Position numbers and translations under genes: made by a program. Below are positions 33,593 through 43,036 of a DNA stretch of 64,000 nt, in pieces. Each line of letters begins with the position of its first letter. Position 1 is the first letter of the stretch. The stretch covers positions 1-64,000 of the forward strand of contig NZ_AUHM01000014.1 in NCBI RefSeq assembly GCF_000423185.1, read 5' to 3'. Source of the DNA: Inquilinus limosus DSM 16000. GTDB taxonomy: Bacteria; Pseudomonadota; Alphaproteobacteria; DSM-16000; Inquilinaceae. The notes below the pieces were generated by a model. That model was not told the DNA's origin. It worked only from the letters and a program-made list of their open reading frames with translations, and ran no database searches.

Positions 33593-34579
33593 ATGCAGCC
33601 CTTCACCTATGAGCGCGCGGCGGATGTGCGGGGCGCGGCCGCGGCGGTGGCGGCCCGGCCGGGCGCCCGCTTCATCGCCGGCGGCACCAACCTGCTCGAC
33701 CTGATGAAGCTCGGGGTCGAGCGGCCGACCCATCTCGTCGACATCAGCCGGCTGCCGCTCGACCGGATCGAGCCGACGCCCGAGGGCGGCTTGCGCATCG
33801 GGGCGCAGGTGCGGAACGGCGACCTCGCCGCCGACCGGACGGTGCGGCAGCGCTATCCGCTGCTGGCGCAGGCGCTGCTGGCCGGGGCCTCCGGCCAGAT
33901 CCGCAACAAGGCCTCGACCGGCGGCAACCTGCTGCAGCGCACCCGCTGCCCGTATTTCCAGGATCTCTCGGTTCCCTGCAACAAGCGCAGCCCAGGCTCC
34001 GGCTGCGCCGCGCTGGACGGCTTCAACCGCATGCACGCCGTGCTCGGGGCCGGCGAGGACTGCATCGCCGTCCATCCCTCCGACATGGCCGTGGCCCTGG
34101 CCGCGCTCGACGCCCGGATCGAGACCATGCGCCCGGATGGCGGGACGCGCGGCATCCCGGTCGGCGAGCTGCACCGGCCGCCCGGCACCGCCCCGGATGT
34201 CGAGACCGTGCTCGGCCCCGGCGAGATGATCACGGCCGTCGTCCTGCCCCCGCCGCCGGCGGGCCGGCAAATCTACCGCAAGGTGCGGGACCGCGCCTCC
34301 TACGCCTTCGCCCTGGTCTCGGTCGCCGCCATCGTCGACGCCGCGGGCGGCCGCATCCGCGACGCCCGCATCGCCCTCGGCGGGGTGGCGCCGAAGCCCT
34401 GGCGCGCCGGGGAGGCGGAGCGGCTTCTGGCCGGTGCCGACGCGGCAGAGCGCAGCTACCGGGATGCCTCGGCGGCCGCCCTGGCCGGGGCGCAGGGCCG
34501 CCCCGGCAACGCGTTCAAGATCCAACTGGCCCAACGGACGCTGCGGCACACCCTGGCCGCGGCCGTCGAGCGCATGTGA
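33593..34579 (+). CDS. paoB: Aldehyde oxidoreductase, FAD subunit (PaoB type)
   Basis: A 328-residue FAD-binding subunit of the CO dehydrogenase flavoprotein family. [13 protein letters not shown] (28-40) and [19 protein letters not shown] hold FAD. Cys119, Cys129, Cys138 and Cys157 match the extra 4Fe-4S cluster that distinguishes PaoB from ordinary xanthine-oxidase flavin subunits. The C-terminal domain is complete. It lies between the iron-sulfur and molybdenum subunits and passes electrons between them. Confidence 0.92.
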   Translation: MQPFTYERAADVRGAAAAVAARPGARFIAGGTNLLDLMKLGVERPTHLVDISRLPLDRIEPTPEGGLRIGAQVRNGDLAADRTVRQRYPLLAQALLAGASGQIRNKASTGGNLLQRTRCPYFQDLSVPCNKRSPGSGCAALDGFNRMHAVLGAGEDCIAVHPSDMAVALAALDARIETMRPDGGTRGIPVGELHRPPGTAPDVETVLGPGEMITAVVLPPPPAGRQIYRKVRDRASYAFALVSVAAIVDAAGGRIRDARIALGGVAPKPWRAGEAERLLAGADAAERSYRDASAAALAGAQGRPGNAFKIQLAQRTLRHTLAAAVERM

Positions 34580-34586
34580 GAGAACC

Positions 34587-36773
34587 ATGGCGAATGACAG
34601 CGCTGTGATCGGGAAGCCGGTCGACCGGATCGACGGCCCGCTCAAGGTCACCGGCCGGGCGGCCTATGCCTATGAGCATGTGCCGGATAAGGCTCCGGCC
34701 TACGGATTCATCCTGGGAGCGACCATCGCCAAGGGCCGGATCGTCGCGATCGACACGACGGAGGCGGAGCGGGCGCCGGGCGTGCTGCATGTGATGACGC
34801 ATCGCAACGCCCCGCCCCAGGCGCCCTTCGGCCCGCCGGTGACCCCGACGGTGCCGGAGGTGTTCACCCGCGCCCGGCCCATGCTGGCCGACGACCGGGT
34901 GCGCTATCACGACCAGCCGGTGGCGCTGGTGGTGGCGGAGAGCTTCGAGGCCGCCCGCGCCGCCGCCGGACTGATCCGGGTCCGGTACGAGGAAGAGGCG
35001 GGCGACTTCGCGCTCGCGCCGCGCCTGGCCGAGGCCTATGCGCCGCAGCGCACCAATGCCGGCATGCAGACGGACAGCGCCGTCGGCGATTTCGAGGGCG
35101 CTTTCGCCGCCGCGCCGGTGACGGTCGAGGCGCTGTACCGGACGCCCTACGAGCACCACAACCCGATGGAGCCGCATGCGACGCTGGCGGCGTGGTCGGG
35201 GGAGGCGGTGACGATCCGGACCGGGGCCCAGACGCTGGCGAACTTCCGGGCCGGCATCGCCACCACCCTCGGCATCCCGCCGGAGAACGTCCGGATCGTC
35301 AGCCCCTTCACCGGCGGCGGCTTCGGCGCCAAGCTGATCGCGCATGCCGACACGGTGCTGGCCGTCCTGGCCGCGCGGATCCTGCAGCGACCGGTCAAGA
35401 TCGCCCTGACCCGGCAGCAGATGTTCGGCAATGCCGGGCACCGGGCGGAGATGATGCATCTGGTCCGCCTGGGCGCGGACCGGGACGGGCGGCTGACCGC
35501 GCTCGGCCACGACGTCTGCTCGGCCACCGCCCGGATCGAGGAGTTCTGCGAGCAGACGGCGGTCGTCACCCGGTCGCTCTACGCCGCCCCGAACCGGCTG
35601 ACCCGGCACCGGCTGGTGCCGGTCGACCTCCGCCGCGGGGAGTGGATGCGCTCGCCCGGCGAGGCGCCGGGGCTGCTGGCCTTCGAATGCGCGATGGACG
35701 AGCTGGCGGAGCGGCTCGGGATCGACCCGATCGAGCTGCGCATCCGCAACGAGCCCGCCGAAGACCCGGAACGCGGCGTGCCCTTTGCCAGCCGCAACCT
35801 GGTCGGCTGCCTGCGGGAGGGAGCGCGGCGCTTCGGCTGGGACCGCCGCAGCGCCGCGCCGGGGCAGATCCGGGAGGGACGGAAGCTGATCGGCATGGGC
35901 GTGGCGGCGGCGATCCGGCCCAACTACATCGGCGCCGCTACTGCCCGGGTGGCGATCGACGCCCGCGCCCGGGTGACGGTGCGGCTGGACATGACCGACA
36001 TCGGCACCGGCACCTACACCATCCTGGCCCAGATCGCGGCCGAGCGGCTGGGCGTGCCGCTTTCGGCGGTGACGGTGGAGCTCGGCGACAGCCGCTTCCC
36101 GCGCACCGCCGGCTCCGGCGGCTCCTGGGGCGCGGCCAGCGCCGGCTCCGCAGTCCATCAGGCCTGCCTGGCCTTGCGGGCGAAGATTGCGGAGGCCGCA
36201 GGGACCGGCGACGGCACGCTGTCGGCGGATCTCCTCGCCCGCATCGCCCCCGATGGCCTCGAAGCCGAGGGGGCGTCCACCCCGATGGCCGCGAACCCGG
36301 ACTACAAGGCCTTCTCCCAGCATTCCTTCGGCGCGCAATTCGCCGAGGTCGCGGTCGATATCGACACCGGGGAGGTGCGGCTGCGCCGCATGCTGGCGGT
36401 GATCGACGCCGGCCGCCTGCTCAACGCCAAGACCGCGCGGTCGCAGGTGATCGGCGGCATGACCTGGGGCCTCGGCGCGGCGCTGATGGAGGAGACGCAT
36501 CTCGATCCCCGCCACGGCCGCTTCGTCAACCGCGACCTCGCCGAATACCACGTCCCGGTCCATGCCGACGTGCCGGAGCTCGAGGTCGTGTTCCTGGAGC
36601 AGCCGGACGAACGCGCGAACCCGCTCGGCTCCAAGGGCATCGGCGAGCTCGGCGTCTGCGGCGCCGGCGCGGCGGTGGCCAATGCCGTGCACAACGCCAC
36701 CGGCGTGCGGGTGCGCGATTTCCCGATCACGCTCGACAAGCTGCTGCCCGGCTTGCCGCTCGCGGACGTGTGA
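34587..36773 (+). CDS. paoC: Aldehyde oxidoreductase, molybdenum subunit (PaoC type)
   Basis: A 728-residue molybdenum cofactor-binding subunit. It begins VIGKPVDRIDGPLKVTGRA. The cofactor-contact regions TGGGFGAKL, EWMRSPGEAPG and SGGSWGAASAGSA are present. The base Glu lies in SKGIGELGVCGAGAAVANAV near the end. The ATG 34587 start has GAGAGAA upstream; a longer upstream frame overlapping paoB is not coding. No paoD/xdhC-type maturation factor follows, so the cofactor chaperone must be elsewhere. Confidence 0.93.
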   Translation: MANDSAVIGKPVDRIDGPLKVTGRAAYAYEHVPDKAPAYGFILGATIAKGRIVAIDTTEAERAPGVLHVMTHRNAPPQAPFGPPVTPTVPEVFTRARPMLADDRVRYHDQPVALVVAESFEAARAAAGLIRVRYEEEAGDFALAPRLAEAYAPQRTNAGMQTDSAVGDFEGAFAAAPVTVEALYRTPYEHHNPMEPHATLAAWSGEAVTIRTGAQTLANFRAGIATTLGIPPENVRIVSPFTGGGFGAKLIAHADTVLAVLAARILQRPVKIALTRQQMFGNAGHRAEMMHLVRLGADRDGRLTALGHDVCSATARIEEFCEQTAVVTRSLYAAPNRLTRHRLVPVDLRRGEWMRSPGEAPGLLAFECAMDELAERLGIDPIELRIRNEPAEDPERGVPFASRNLVGCLREGARRFGWDRRSAAPGQIREGRKLIGMGVAAAIRPNYIGAATARVAIDARARVTVRLDMTDIGTGTYTILAQIAAERLGVPLSAVTVELGDSRFPRTAGSGGSWGAASAGSAVHQACLALRAKIAEAAGTGDGTLSADLLARIAPDGLEAEGASTPMAANPDYKAFSQHSFGAQFAEVAVDIDTGEVRLRRMLAVIDAGRLLNAKTARSQVIGGMTWGLGAALMEETHLDPRHGRFVNRDLAEYHVPVHADVPELEVVFLEQPDERANPLGSKGIGELGVCGAGAAVANAVHNATGVRVRDFPITLDKLLPGLPLADV

Positions 36774-36783
36774 GGATCCGATC

Positions 36784-38196
36784 ATGACGGATGGACGACT
36801 GTCGCGGCGGCGGATGCTGGGTGGGCTGGCGGCCGGCGCGGCCCTGGCGGCGCCGGATCCCGGCCGGGCCCAGCCCCGCATCGCCGGAACTGCCCTCGCC
36901 AACGGCGCCTATGCCCACAATGTCGAGATCGTGGGCTACAGCGACCTCGACCACCGGCCGGCCTTCAAGATGGCGATCCGGGAGGCCGGGGGGCGGTGGT
37001 ACCTCCACACCGGCCATTTCTGGCACCGGGGCTGGAGCATCGTCGACGTCACCGACCCGGCCCAGCCCCGGGTGGCGCGCTTCATCGAGCATCCGGGCGC
37101 GAACACCTGGACGCTGCAGGTCGACCTGCACGGCGACATCATGATCACGGCGCTGGAGAAGCCCTTCGCCAATTTCGGCGGCGATCCGGACGCGCCCTTC
37201 GACGAAGGTGTGGTGATCTGGGACATCGCCGACCCGCTGGCGCCGCGCCGGCTGGGCCAGTACCGCACCGGCGGCACCGGCACCCACCGCAACCTCTATG
37301 CCGGCGGGCCCTATATGCATGTCGCGGCCGGCATGCCGGGCTATCGCGGCAACATCTATCTGATCGTCGACATCTCCGACCCCGCCCGCCCGCGCGAGGC
37401 CGGTCGCTGGTGGGTGCCCGGCCAGCACGAGGCGGGCGGGGAGGCGGCCCTGACCCGCGTCGCCGCCGAGGCCGCGCCCCATGCCGGCGGCCATTGCCGC
37501 TGCGGCGTGTTCTGCGCCGGGTCGGGCGAGGACGTGTCGCTGCACGGGCCGCCTTACGTCGTCGGCAATACAGCCTATCTGCCTTACGGGGCCGCCGGCG
37601 TGGTGATCCTCGACATCAGCGACGTGGCCCGGCCGCGGCAGATCGGCGGCTTGTCCTTCAGCCCACCCTTCCATTCCCGCTTCGGCGTGCACGGGGTGCT
37701 GCCGATCCCCGAGCGGGGCATCGCCTTCGCCAATTCCGAGAACGTCACCTATGAGCGCGGACCGGCGCACCACGCCTCGATCCTCGACATCTCCAACCCG
37801 GGCGAGCCGTTCCTGCTGTCCCTGTTCCCGGAGCCGATCCCGCCGGCCGAGGCGCCCTATGACGACTTCACCACGCGGGGCGGCTGGCGCGGGCCGCACA
37901 ACATGAACCACCACCAGCACCACCCGGACGTGCAGAAGCAGGGCGACCTGTTCTACCTCGCCCATTTCAACGCCGGTCTCCGGATCTACGATGTCTCGAA
38001 CACCCGGCTGCCGCGCGAGGTCGGCTTCTTCATCCCGCCGGAGCCAGCGCGGCGCTACGGCCCGATGCCGGAAGGCAAGCTGGTGGTGCAGACCGAGGAC
38101 GTCCTCGTCGACCGGCGCGGCTTCATCTACATCACCGACAAGAACCAGGGGCTCTGGATCCTGCGCTATACGGGGCCGGAGCCGGGGAGCGGCTGA
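36784..38196 (+). CDS. Tat-exported LVIVD-repeat protein
   Basis: A 470-residue protein with a Tat signal (LSRRRMLGGLAAGAALAA) and repeated beta-propeller strands of the LVIVD type: GWSIVDVTDPAQPRVA, VVIWDIADPLAPRRLG, LIVDISDPARPREAG, VVILDISDVARPRQIG, ASILDISNPGEPFL and LRIYDVSNTRLPREVG. A His-rich stretch (PHNMNHHQHHPD) and three close cysteines (HCRCGVFC) may bind metal. It begins 11 bases after paoC, so it is probably co-expressed with the periplasmic aldehyde oxidoreductase. The function is unknown; an accessory or electron-transfer partner role is inferred. Confidence 0.8.
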   Translation: MTDGRLSRRRMLGGLAAGAALAAPDPGRAQPRIAGTALANGAYAHNVEIVGYSDLDHRPAFKMAIREAGGRWYLHTGHFWHRGWSIVDVTDPAQPRVARFIEHPGANTWTLQVDLHGDIMITALEKPFANFGGDPDAPFDEGVVIWDIADPLAPRRLGQYRTGGTGTHRNLYAGGPYMHVAAGMPGYRGNIYLIVDISDPARPREAGRWWVPGQHEAGGEAALTRVAAEAAPHAGGHCRCGVFCAGSGEDVSLHGPPYVVGNTAYLPYGAAGVVILDISDVARPRQIGGLSFSPPFHSRFGVHGVLPIPERGIAFANSENVTYERGPAHHASILDISNPGEPFLLSLFPEPIPPAEAPYDDFTTRGGWRGPHNMNHHQHHPDVQKQGDLFYLAHFNAGLRIYDVSNTRLPREVGFFIPPEPARRYGPMPEGKLVVQTEDVLVDRRGFIYITDKNQGLWILRYTGPEPGSG

Positions 38197-38236
38197 AGCA
38201 GAGCGGCCTTGATGTCGCAATGACGTTTCTTCCACT

Positions 38237-38323
38237 GTCATGCCCGGGCTTGACCCGGGCATCCAGGAATGTCGATGCCGCTCTCGGTGGCTCCTGGATC
38301 GCCGGGTCAAGCCCGGCGATGAC
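38237..38323. repeat. Palindromic repeat with GTCATGCCCGGGCTTGACC ends, copy 2
   Basis: It starts GTCATGCCCGGGCTTGACCC and ends GGGTCAAGCCCGGCGATGAC, matching the copy at 23955-24030 at both arms and differing in the loop. It lies between two convergent genes, where it may act as a bidirectional terminator-like structure. Confidence 0.8.
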
Positions 38324-38407
38324 AAATGAAAACCAAGTCCTGCTCCTTCTCCGCGCCGGAAATCCTCAGCAGACAGGCGTCGATCAAGGGCTCTCTGACA
38401 GTGACCG

Positions 38408-38797
38408 TCAGTGAATGGTGCCGGCCGGCCTGGGCGGGGCGGGGCTGATCTCGCGGGTCGGGCCGGCCTGGTGGTGCACCAGGCGCCAGCCTTCGGGCCC
38501 GCGATGGAAGACGTTGGTCGCCGCCAGCCGGTTGTCGCCGATCCGCTCGATGCACAGCACCACGGCGGTATCGCCGTAATCCAGCACCCGCACCGCCTCG
38601 GCAGCGATCCGGGGCGGGTCGCGCAGGATCGTCTCCCAGCTCTTCATCACCGCCTCGCGCCCCGCCAGCACCGGCCAGCCGGGATGGATGCAGGCGATCG
38701 GCTGGCGGCGCGACCACAGCTCCGCCATGGCGGCCGCGTCGCCCTCCGCCAGGGCGGCGTAGAAGGCCTGGTTGGCGGCGAGCGGGGTGTTGGTCAT
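38408..38797 (-). CDS. SnoaL/NTF2-like protein
   Basis: A 129-residue single-domain protein of the NTF2/SnoaL fold. It starts with ANQAFYAALAEGDAAAMAEL, then WSRRQPIACIHPGWPVLAGR, and ends with RGPEGWRLVHHQAGPT. Bacterial members include ketosteroid-isomerase-like enzymes and stress proteins; the substrate is not evident. It ends 84 bases from the palindromic repeat. The pyruvate kinase gene lies 10 bases upstream on the same strand, so they may be co-transcribed. Confidence 0.83.
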   Translation of the reverse strand: MTNTPLAANQAFYAALAEGDAAAMAELWSRRQPIACIHPGWPVLAGREAVMKSWETILRDPPRIAAEAVRVLDYGDTAVVLCIERIGDNRLAATNVFHRGPEGWRLVHHQAGPTREISPAPPRPAGTIH

Positions 38798-38807
38798 CGG
38801 CAGGCGG

Positions 38808-40247
38808 TCAGTCCTCGATCCAGGCGATGCGCAGCACGTTGGTGTTGCCGGGGGTGCCGAAGGGCACGCCCGCCGTCACCACCAGGCGCTGGCCGGGGGC
38901 GCCGATGCCGTCGTGCCGGGCCAGGCGGCAGGCCTTGCCGACCATCTCGGTGAAGCTGCTGACATCCTCGGTGTGCACCGCGTGCACGCCCCAGCACAGC
39001 CCCATGCGGCGGGCGGTCTGCAGGTTCGAGGTCAGGCACAGGATCGGCACCTCCGGACGCTCGCGCGCCGCGCGCAGCGTGGTCGAGCCCGAGGTGGTGT
39101 AGGTCGCGATCGCCACCGCGCCGATGGTGTGCGCCACCTGCCGCGCCGCGGCGGTGATGGCGTCGGCCATGGTGTTCTCCGGATCGTAATGCACCGCGTC
39201 GAGGATGGTGCGGTAGATCGGGTCCTTCTCAACCCGCTTGGCGATCCGGTCCATCATCGTCACCGCCTCGACCGGGTATTCGCCCGAGGCGGTTTCGGCC
39301 GACAGCATCACCGCATCGGCGCCGTCGAACACGGCGGTGGCGACGTCGGAGGCCTCGGCCCGGGTCGGGGTCGGGGAGGCGATCATGCTCTCCAGCATCT
39401 GCGTCGCCACGATCACCGGCTTGCCGGCCTGGCGCGACGCGCGGACGATCCGCTTCTGCAGCGACGGCACGTCCTCGGCCGGCATCTCGACGCCGAGGTC
39501 GCCGCGCGCGACCATCACCGCGTCGGTCAGCTCGACCAGCTCGTCCAGATGCTGGATCGCCGCCGGCTTCTCCAGCTTCACGATCACCTGCGCCCGGCCG
39601 GCGATCAGCCGCCGCGCCTCGGCGATGTCCTCCGGCCGCTGCACGAAGGACAGCGCCACCCAGTCGACATCGATGTCGAGGGCGAAGCGCAGGTCGTCGC
39701 GGTCCTTGTCGGTCAGCGGCGACAGCGGCAGCACCGCGTTCGGCACGTTGACGCCCTTGCGGTCGGACAGGCGGGAGCCCGCCTCGACGATGGTGTCGGC
39801 GAAGTCGGGGCCGCAATCGGTGACCTTGAGGCGCACCTTGCCGTCGTCGAGCAGCAGGATCTGCCCGGGCTCGATCGCGGCGAAGATCTCGGGATGCGGC
39901 AGCGTCACGCCGGTGGCGTCGCCAGTGCGCTCCTGGAGCGACAGGCGGAAGCTCTGGCCTTCGGTCAGCCGCACCGGGCCGTCGGCGAAGGTGCCGAGGC
40001 GCAGCTTCGGCCCCTGCAGGTCGGCCATCACCGCGATCGGGTGGTCGAACTCCCGCTCCACCTCGCGGATCAGGGCGAGGCGGGCGGCATGGTCCTCCTG
40101 TTTGCCGTGGCTGAAGTTCAGCCGGAAGACGTCGACGCCGGCCTGGAACAGATTGCGGATCGCCTCGGCCGAGCTCGAGGCCGGGCCCAGAGTGGCGACG
40201 ATCTTGGTCTGGCGCGTGCGGCGGAACGACGGGCGCTTCTTGGGCAT
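38808..40247 (-). CDS. pyk: Pyruvate kinase
   Basis: A 479-residue glycolytic enzyme converting PEP and ADP to pyruvate and ATP. It begins RQTKIVATLGPASSS and VFRLNFSHGKQEDH. MVARGDLGVEMPAEDVPSLQ and VIVATQMLESMI follow, with the catalytic Lys in the ITDK-like VIVKLEKPAA region. The C-terminal allosteric domain is present. ATG 40247 is chosen; residues further upstream in frame look non-coding. The length is standard. Confidence 0.95.
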   Translation of the reverse strand: MPKKRPSFRRTRQTKIVATLGPASSSAEAIRNLFQAGVDVFRLNFSHGKQEDHAARLALIREVEREFDHPIAVMADLQGPKLRLGTFADGPVRLTEGQSFRLSLQERTGDATGVTLPHPEIFAAIEPGQILLLDDGKVRLKVTDCGPDFADTIVEAGSRLSDRKGVNVPNAVLPLSPLTDKDRDDLRFALDIDVDWVALSFVQRPEDIAEARRLIAGRAQVIVKLEKPAAIQHLDELVELTDAVMVARGDLGVEMPAEDVPSLQKRIVRASRQAGKPVIVATQMLESMIASPTPTRAEASDVATAVFDGADAVMLSAETASGEYPVEAVTMMDRIAKRVEKDPIYRTILDAVHYDPENTMADAITAAARQVAHTIGAVAIATYTTSGSTTLRAARERPEVPILCLTSNLQTARRMGLCWGVHAVHTEDVSSFTEMVGKACRLARHDGIGAPGQRLVVTAGVPFGTPGNTNVLRIAWIED

Positions 40248-40395
40248 GGCTGAACTCCCGGATCTCGTGCCGGCGCTGCGGGATCCGGCCGCGCCGACCG
40301 CCGGGAAGAAATCACATCCGCGGCCCTTCGCCAACGTCGAATGTGCGCGGAGCTTCCGATGTTACGTGGACTTAATATTTCGCCTCGGCCCGGAT

Positions 40396-40413
40396 CCGCG
40401 CGGAAACGCGCGG
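40396..40413. other. GC hairpin with GAAA tetraloop
   Basis: A perfect 7-bp stem CCGCGCG/CGCGCGG around GAAA, 22 bases past the stop of the leftward ACT-domain gene. There is no T-run, so termination is possible but not established. Confidence 0.4.
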
Positions 40414-40434
40414 CTTCGCGGCTGGTGTTGCGGA

Positions 40435-40824
40435 TCAGACACGCAGCTCGTTTTGCCGCCGCAGCACCGCGGTCGCGGCCTCCAGGTCGGCCGCGCGCAC
40501 CAGCAGGTAGTCGGTGTCGTAGGTCGAGACGGCGAAGATGCTGATCCCGGCCTCGGCCAGCGGCGCGGCGAGTCGGGCCAGGATGCCGGTCAGGGCGAAG
40601 TCGAGCGGCCCTTCGACCTTGAAGCCGCGCCAGCCGCGCTCGGCCCGCACGTCCCCAGGCACCCGCGCCTCCGGGCACACCACCGACAGCTCGTCGCGGG
40701 TTCGGCTGACGGTGACGAAGGGGTCGGACCAGTCGACCCAGCCGGGCAGCAGTGCGCCGGCGGGCAACCGGGCCACGGCCAGCATCTCCGGCAGCAGGCT
40801 GAGGGTGAGGCGGGTCTCGGCCAT
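40435..40824 (-). CDS. ACT domain-containing protein
   Basis: A 129-residue protein built of two ACT-like halves. The first covers about 8-55 with LPAGALLPGWVDWSDPFVTV and SRTRDELSVVCPE. The second is FALTGILARLAAPLAEAGIS followed by IFAVSTYDTDYLLV, typical of small ACT_7-type amino-acid-binding proteins. These sense amino acids in other contexts; the ligand here is unknown. It starts four bases after the EamA transporter stop, so the two are co-transcribed. An amino-acid export link is a reasonable inference. Confidence 0.87.
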   Translation of the reverse strand: MAETRLTLSLLPEMLAVARLPAGALLPGWVDWSDPFVTVSRTRDELSVVCPEARVPGDVRAERGWRGFKVEGPLDFALTGILARLAAPLAEAGISIFAVSTYDTDYLLVRAADLEAATAVLRRQNELRV

Positions 40825-40828
40825 GCGG

Positions 40829-41713
40829 TCAGGCCCTCCGGGCCAGGAGGATGCCGGCCAGCACCAGGGCGCCGCCCAGGCCCTGGGCCGGGCCCAGCGG
40901 CTCGGCCAGGACGATCCAGGCCAGCGCCGCCGCGGCCACCGGCTGGATCAGCAGGGTGAGGGAGGAGAAGGCCGGAGGCAACCACGCCAGCGCATAGGTG
41001 ATGAGGCTCTGCCCGGCAACCTGCGAGACCCAGGAGAGGCCCAGCAGCACGGCCCAGCCGTAAAGCGTCGGCGGCAGGAACGACGGCTCCATCAGCAGCG
41101 CCAGCGGCAGCGTCGCCGCGGCGGCGACGGCGCTGGTCCACAGCATCACCGTGGCAACGGAGAAGCGGTCGCGCAGCCGGCCAACCGCCAGGATGTAACC
41201 GCCGTAGAACACCGCGGCGAGGGCGGCCAGGGCGTCGCCGGCCAGCCGGCCGTCGCCGAAGCCGCCGCCCTTCAAGACCATCACGCCGGCGATCGCCACG
41301 GCCAGGCCGGCGGCGAAGACCGGGCGGATCGGGGTGCGGAACAGGACGAAGGCGCCGAGGGTGACGAAGATCGGTGCCAGATTGGCCAGCAGCGTGGCGT
41401 TGGCGACCGAGGTGATGGCCAGCGCCCAGTGCCAGGCCACCAGGTCGGCGGCGATGAACAGGCCGGGCAGGGCCAGGGCGGCGCAGTCGGCCAGGTTCCG
41501 CGGCCGCGCCGCCTCGCCCCGTGCCCGCTCCGCCCGGTACCAGAGGAACAGGATCGGCAGCGCCAGGGCCACGCGCCAGACCGCCGTCGCGACCGGCCCG
41601 ACCTCCGACAGGCGCACGAAGATCGGCGAGCTGCCGATCGCCAGCCCGCCCAGGATCAGGGCGGGCAGCGCCAGGCGCTGGGCGGGGGAAGGGGACAGGA
41701 CGGCGTCGCTCAT
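40829..41713 (-). CDS. EamA/DMT family exporter
   Basis: A 294-residue membrane protein with ten predicted helices in two EamA repeats. The first covers about 15-145, with GGLAIGSSPIFVRLSEVGP and WRVALALPILFLWY. The second, about 160-285, ends with PVAAAALAWIVLAEPLGPAQ and GLGGALVLAGILL. Family members export amino acids or metabolites. I start at ATG 41713. The downstream ACT-domain gene suggests the substrate may be an amino acid. That link is inference. Confidence 0.88.
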   Translation of the reverse strand: MSDAVLSPSPAQRLALPALILGGLAIGSSPIFVRLSEVGPVATAVWRVALALPILFLWYRAERARGEAARPRNLADCAALALPGLFIAADLVAWHWALAITSVANATLLANLAPIFVTLGAFVLFRTPIRPVFAAGLAVAIAGVMVLKGGGFGDGRLAGDALAALAAVFYGGYILAVGRLRDRFSVATVMLWTSAVAAAATLPLALLMEPSFLPPTLYGWAVLLGLSWVSQVAGQSLITYALAWLPPAFSSLTLLIQPVAAAALAWIVLAEPLGPAQGLGGALVLAGILLARRA

Positions 41714-41858
41714 GGTGGCCGGGAGCTTATCTGCGGCGCCGGGCGCCGCGCCATGCATCGGCGCGCAGGGGAGACCGGCGCGCCGCGCGGGCCGGCGCTA
41801 TCATCAAACCGTCACGGCGCCGCGGCAGGATGCGCGCGCCGCCATCGGGGGATTCGCC

Positions 41859-42791
41859 ATGCACCGCTTCGCCGCCTTGGCCGCCGGGATCGTCCTGGCC
41901 GCCGTCGCCGCCACCACCGCCGCCTCGGCCGGTCCGGACGACCTGGCCCGGCGCATCGAAGGGCTGTCGCGCTCGACCCAGTGGCGGCTGGTCGAGACGA
42001 TCAAGGTGCCGTTCGACACCGAGCACCCGCAGGGCTTCGCCCGGGTCGGCGACGCGCTCTTCGTCTCCTCGGTCGAGATCACCGTACCGACCAAGCGCTA
42101 TCCGGAGCCGAAGGACGGCATGGACCGCGACACTGGCCAGGGCGTCGGCCATCTGTTCAAGCTCGATGCCCAGGGCCGGCAGATCGGCCACGTCACGCTC
42201 GGCGAGGGCTCGATCTACCACCCGGGCGGCATCGACTATGACGGCCGCTGGCTGTGGGTGCCGGTCGCGGAATACCGGCCGAACAGCCGGTCGATCCTGT
42301 ACCGGGTCGACCCGCAGACGCTGGAGGCGGTCGCGGTCGGCCGCGTCGACGACCATATCGGCGGGCTGGTGCACGACACGGACCACAACACGCTGCACGG
42401 CGTCAGCTGGGGCTCGCGCCGCTTCTACACCTGGCGCCTGGACGCGGAGGGCAAGGTCGACGCCGTCGTTCCGCCGACCCGCACGCCGAACCCCGAGCAC
42501 TATCTCGACTACCAGGACTGCGCCTATCTGCCGGTCGGCCGCGCCATATGCACCGGCATCACCGAGTTCCGCCGCGCGCCGGACTCGCCGGTCTTCGGCC
42601 TGGGCGGGATCGAGATCGTCGACCTCGCCGCCGGCCGGCCGACCTTCCAGGTGCCGGTGCTGCTGTGGACCGAGGACGGCACGGCCATCACCCGCAACCC
42701 GGTGCTGGTCGAGGCGACGGAGTCCGGCCTGCGCCTGACCGCGATGCCGGAGGACGACCGATCGCGGATCTTCGTCTACGAGACGCCCTGA
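41859..42791 (+). CDS. Exported DUF6454-like protein
   Basis: A 310-residue protein with a signal peptide (MHRFAALAAGIVLAAVAATT, cleaved near residue 24). The mature part is beta-rich: IKVPFDTEHPQGFARVGDAL, GSIYHPGGIDYDGRWLWVPV, YRVDPQTLEAVAVG and WGSRRFYTWRLD. It suggests a propeller-like extracellular or periplasmic fold. I recall the family as DUF6454, with no known activity. The stop codon lies at the edge of a MITE-like repeat. Confidence 0.72.
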   Translation: MHRFAALAAGIVLAAVAATTAASAGPDDLARRIEGLSRSTQWRLVETIKVPFDTEHPQGFARVGDALFVSSVEITVPTKRYPEPKDGMDRDTGQGVGHLFKLDAQGRQIGHVTLGEGSIYHPGGIDYDGRWLWVPVAEYRPNSRSILYRVDPQTLEAVAVGRVDDHIGGLVHDTDHNTLHGVSWGSRRFYTWRLDAEGKVDAVVPPTRTPNPEHYLDYQDCAYLPVGRAICTGITEFRRAPDSPVFGLGGIEIVDLAAGRPTFQVPVLLWTEDGTAITRNPVLVEATESGLRLTAMPEDDRSRIFVYETP

Positions 42792-42932
42792 GACCGTTTG
42801 GAAATGCTACTGGCGAGGTCGTCTGATGGCGGTTTCTGCGCTTCCGGTGCTCACGGACCCAAACGTCCGCTGCGCGCCGGTTCTCGAAACCACCACCAGC
42901 CGACTCACGCCAGCGCATTTCTAGACGGTCTC
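42790..42932. mobile_element. MITE-like palindromic element (143 bp)
   Basis: The two ends are imperfect inverted repeats of about 48 bases. Left GAGACCGTTTGGAAATGC and right (reverse complement) GAGACCGTCTAGAAATGC continue into CTGGCG and a shared GGTTTC. No protein is encoded. The left end overlaps the stop codon of the DUF6454-like gene. The symmetric structure and size are those of a MITE or an ERIC-like repeat. Confidence 0.72.
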
Positions 42933-43036
42933 TGATCTTTTTTCGGGACGGGATGTCGGGGCCGCCCTGGCGGCGGCGTCCTTGGGCCATCGCATCACGG
43001 CGGCTGCATGCCGCCGGCCCAGGGATGGAGCCCGAC

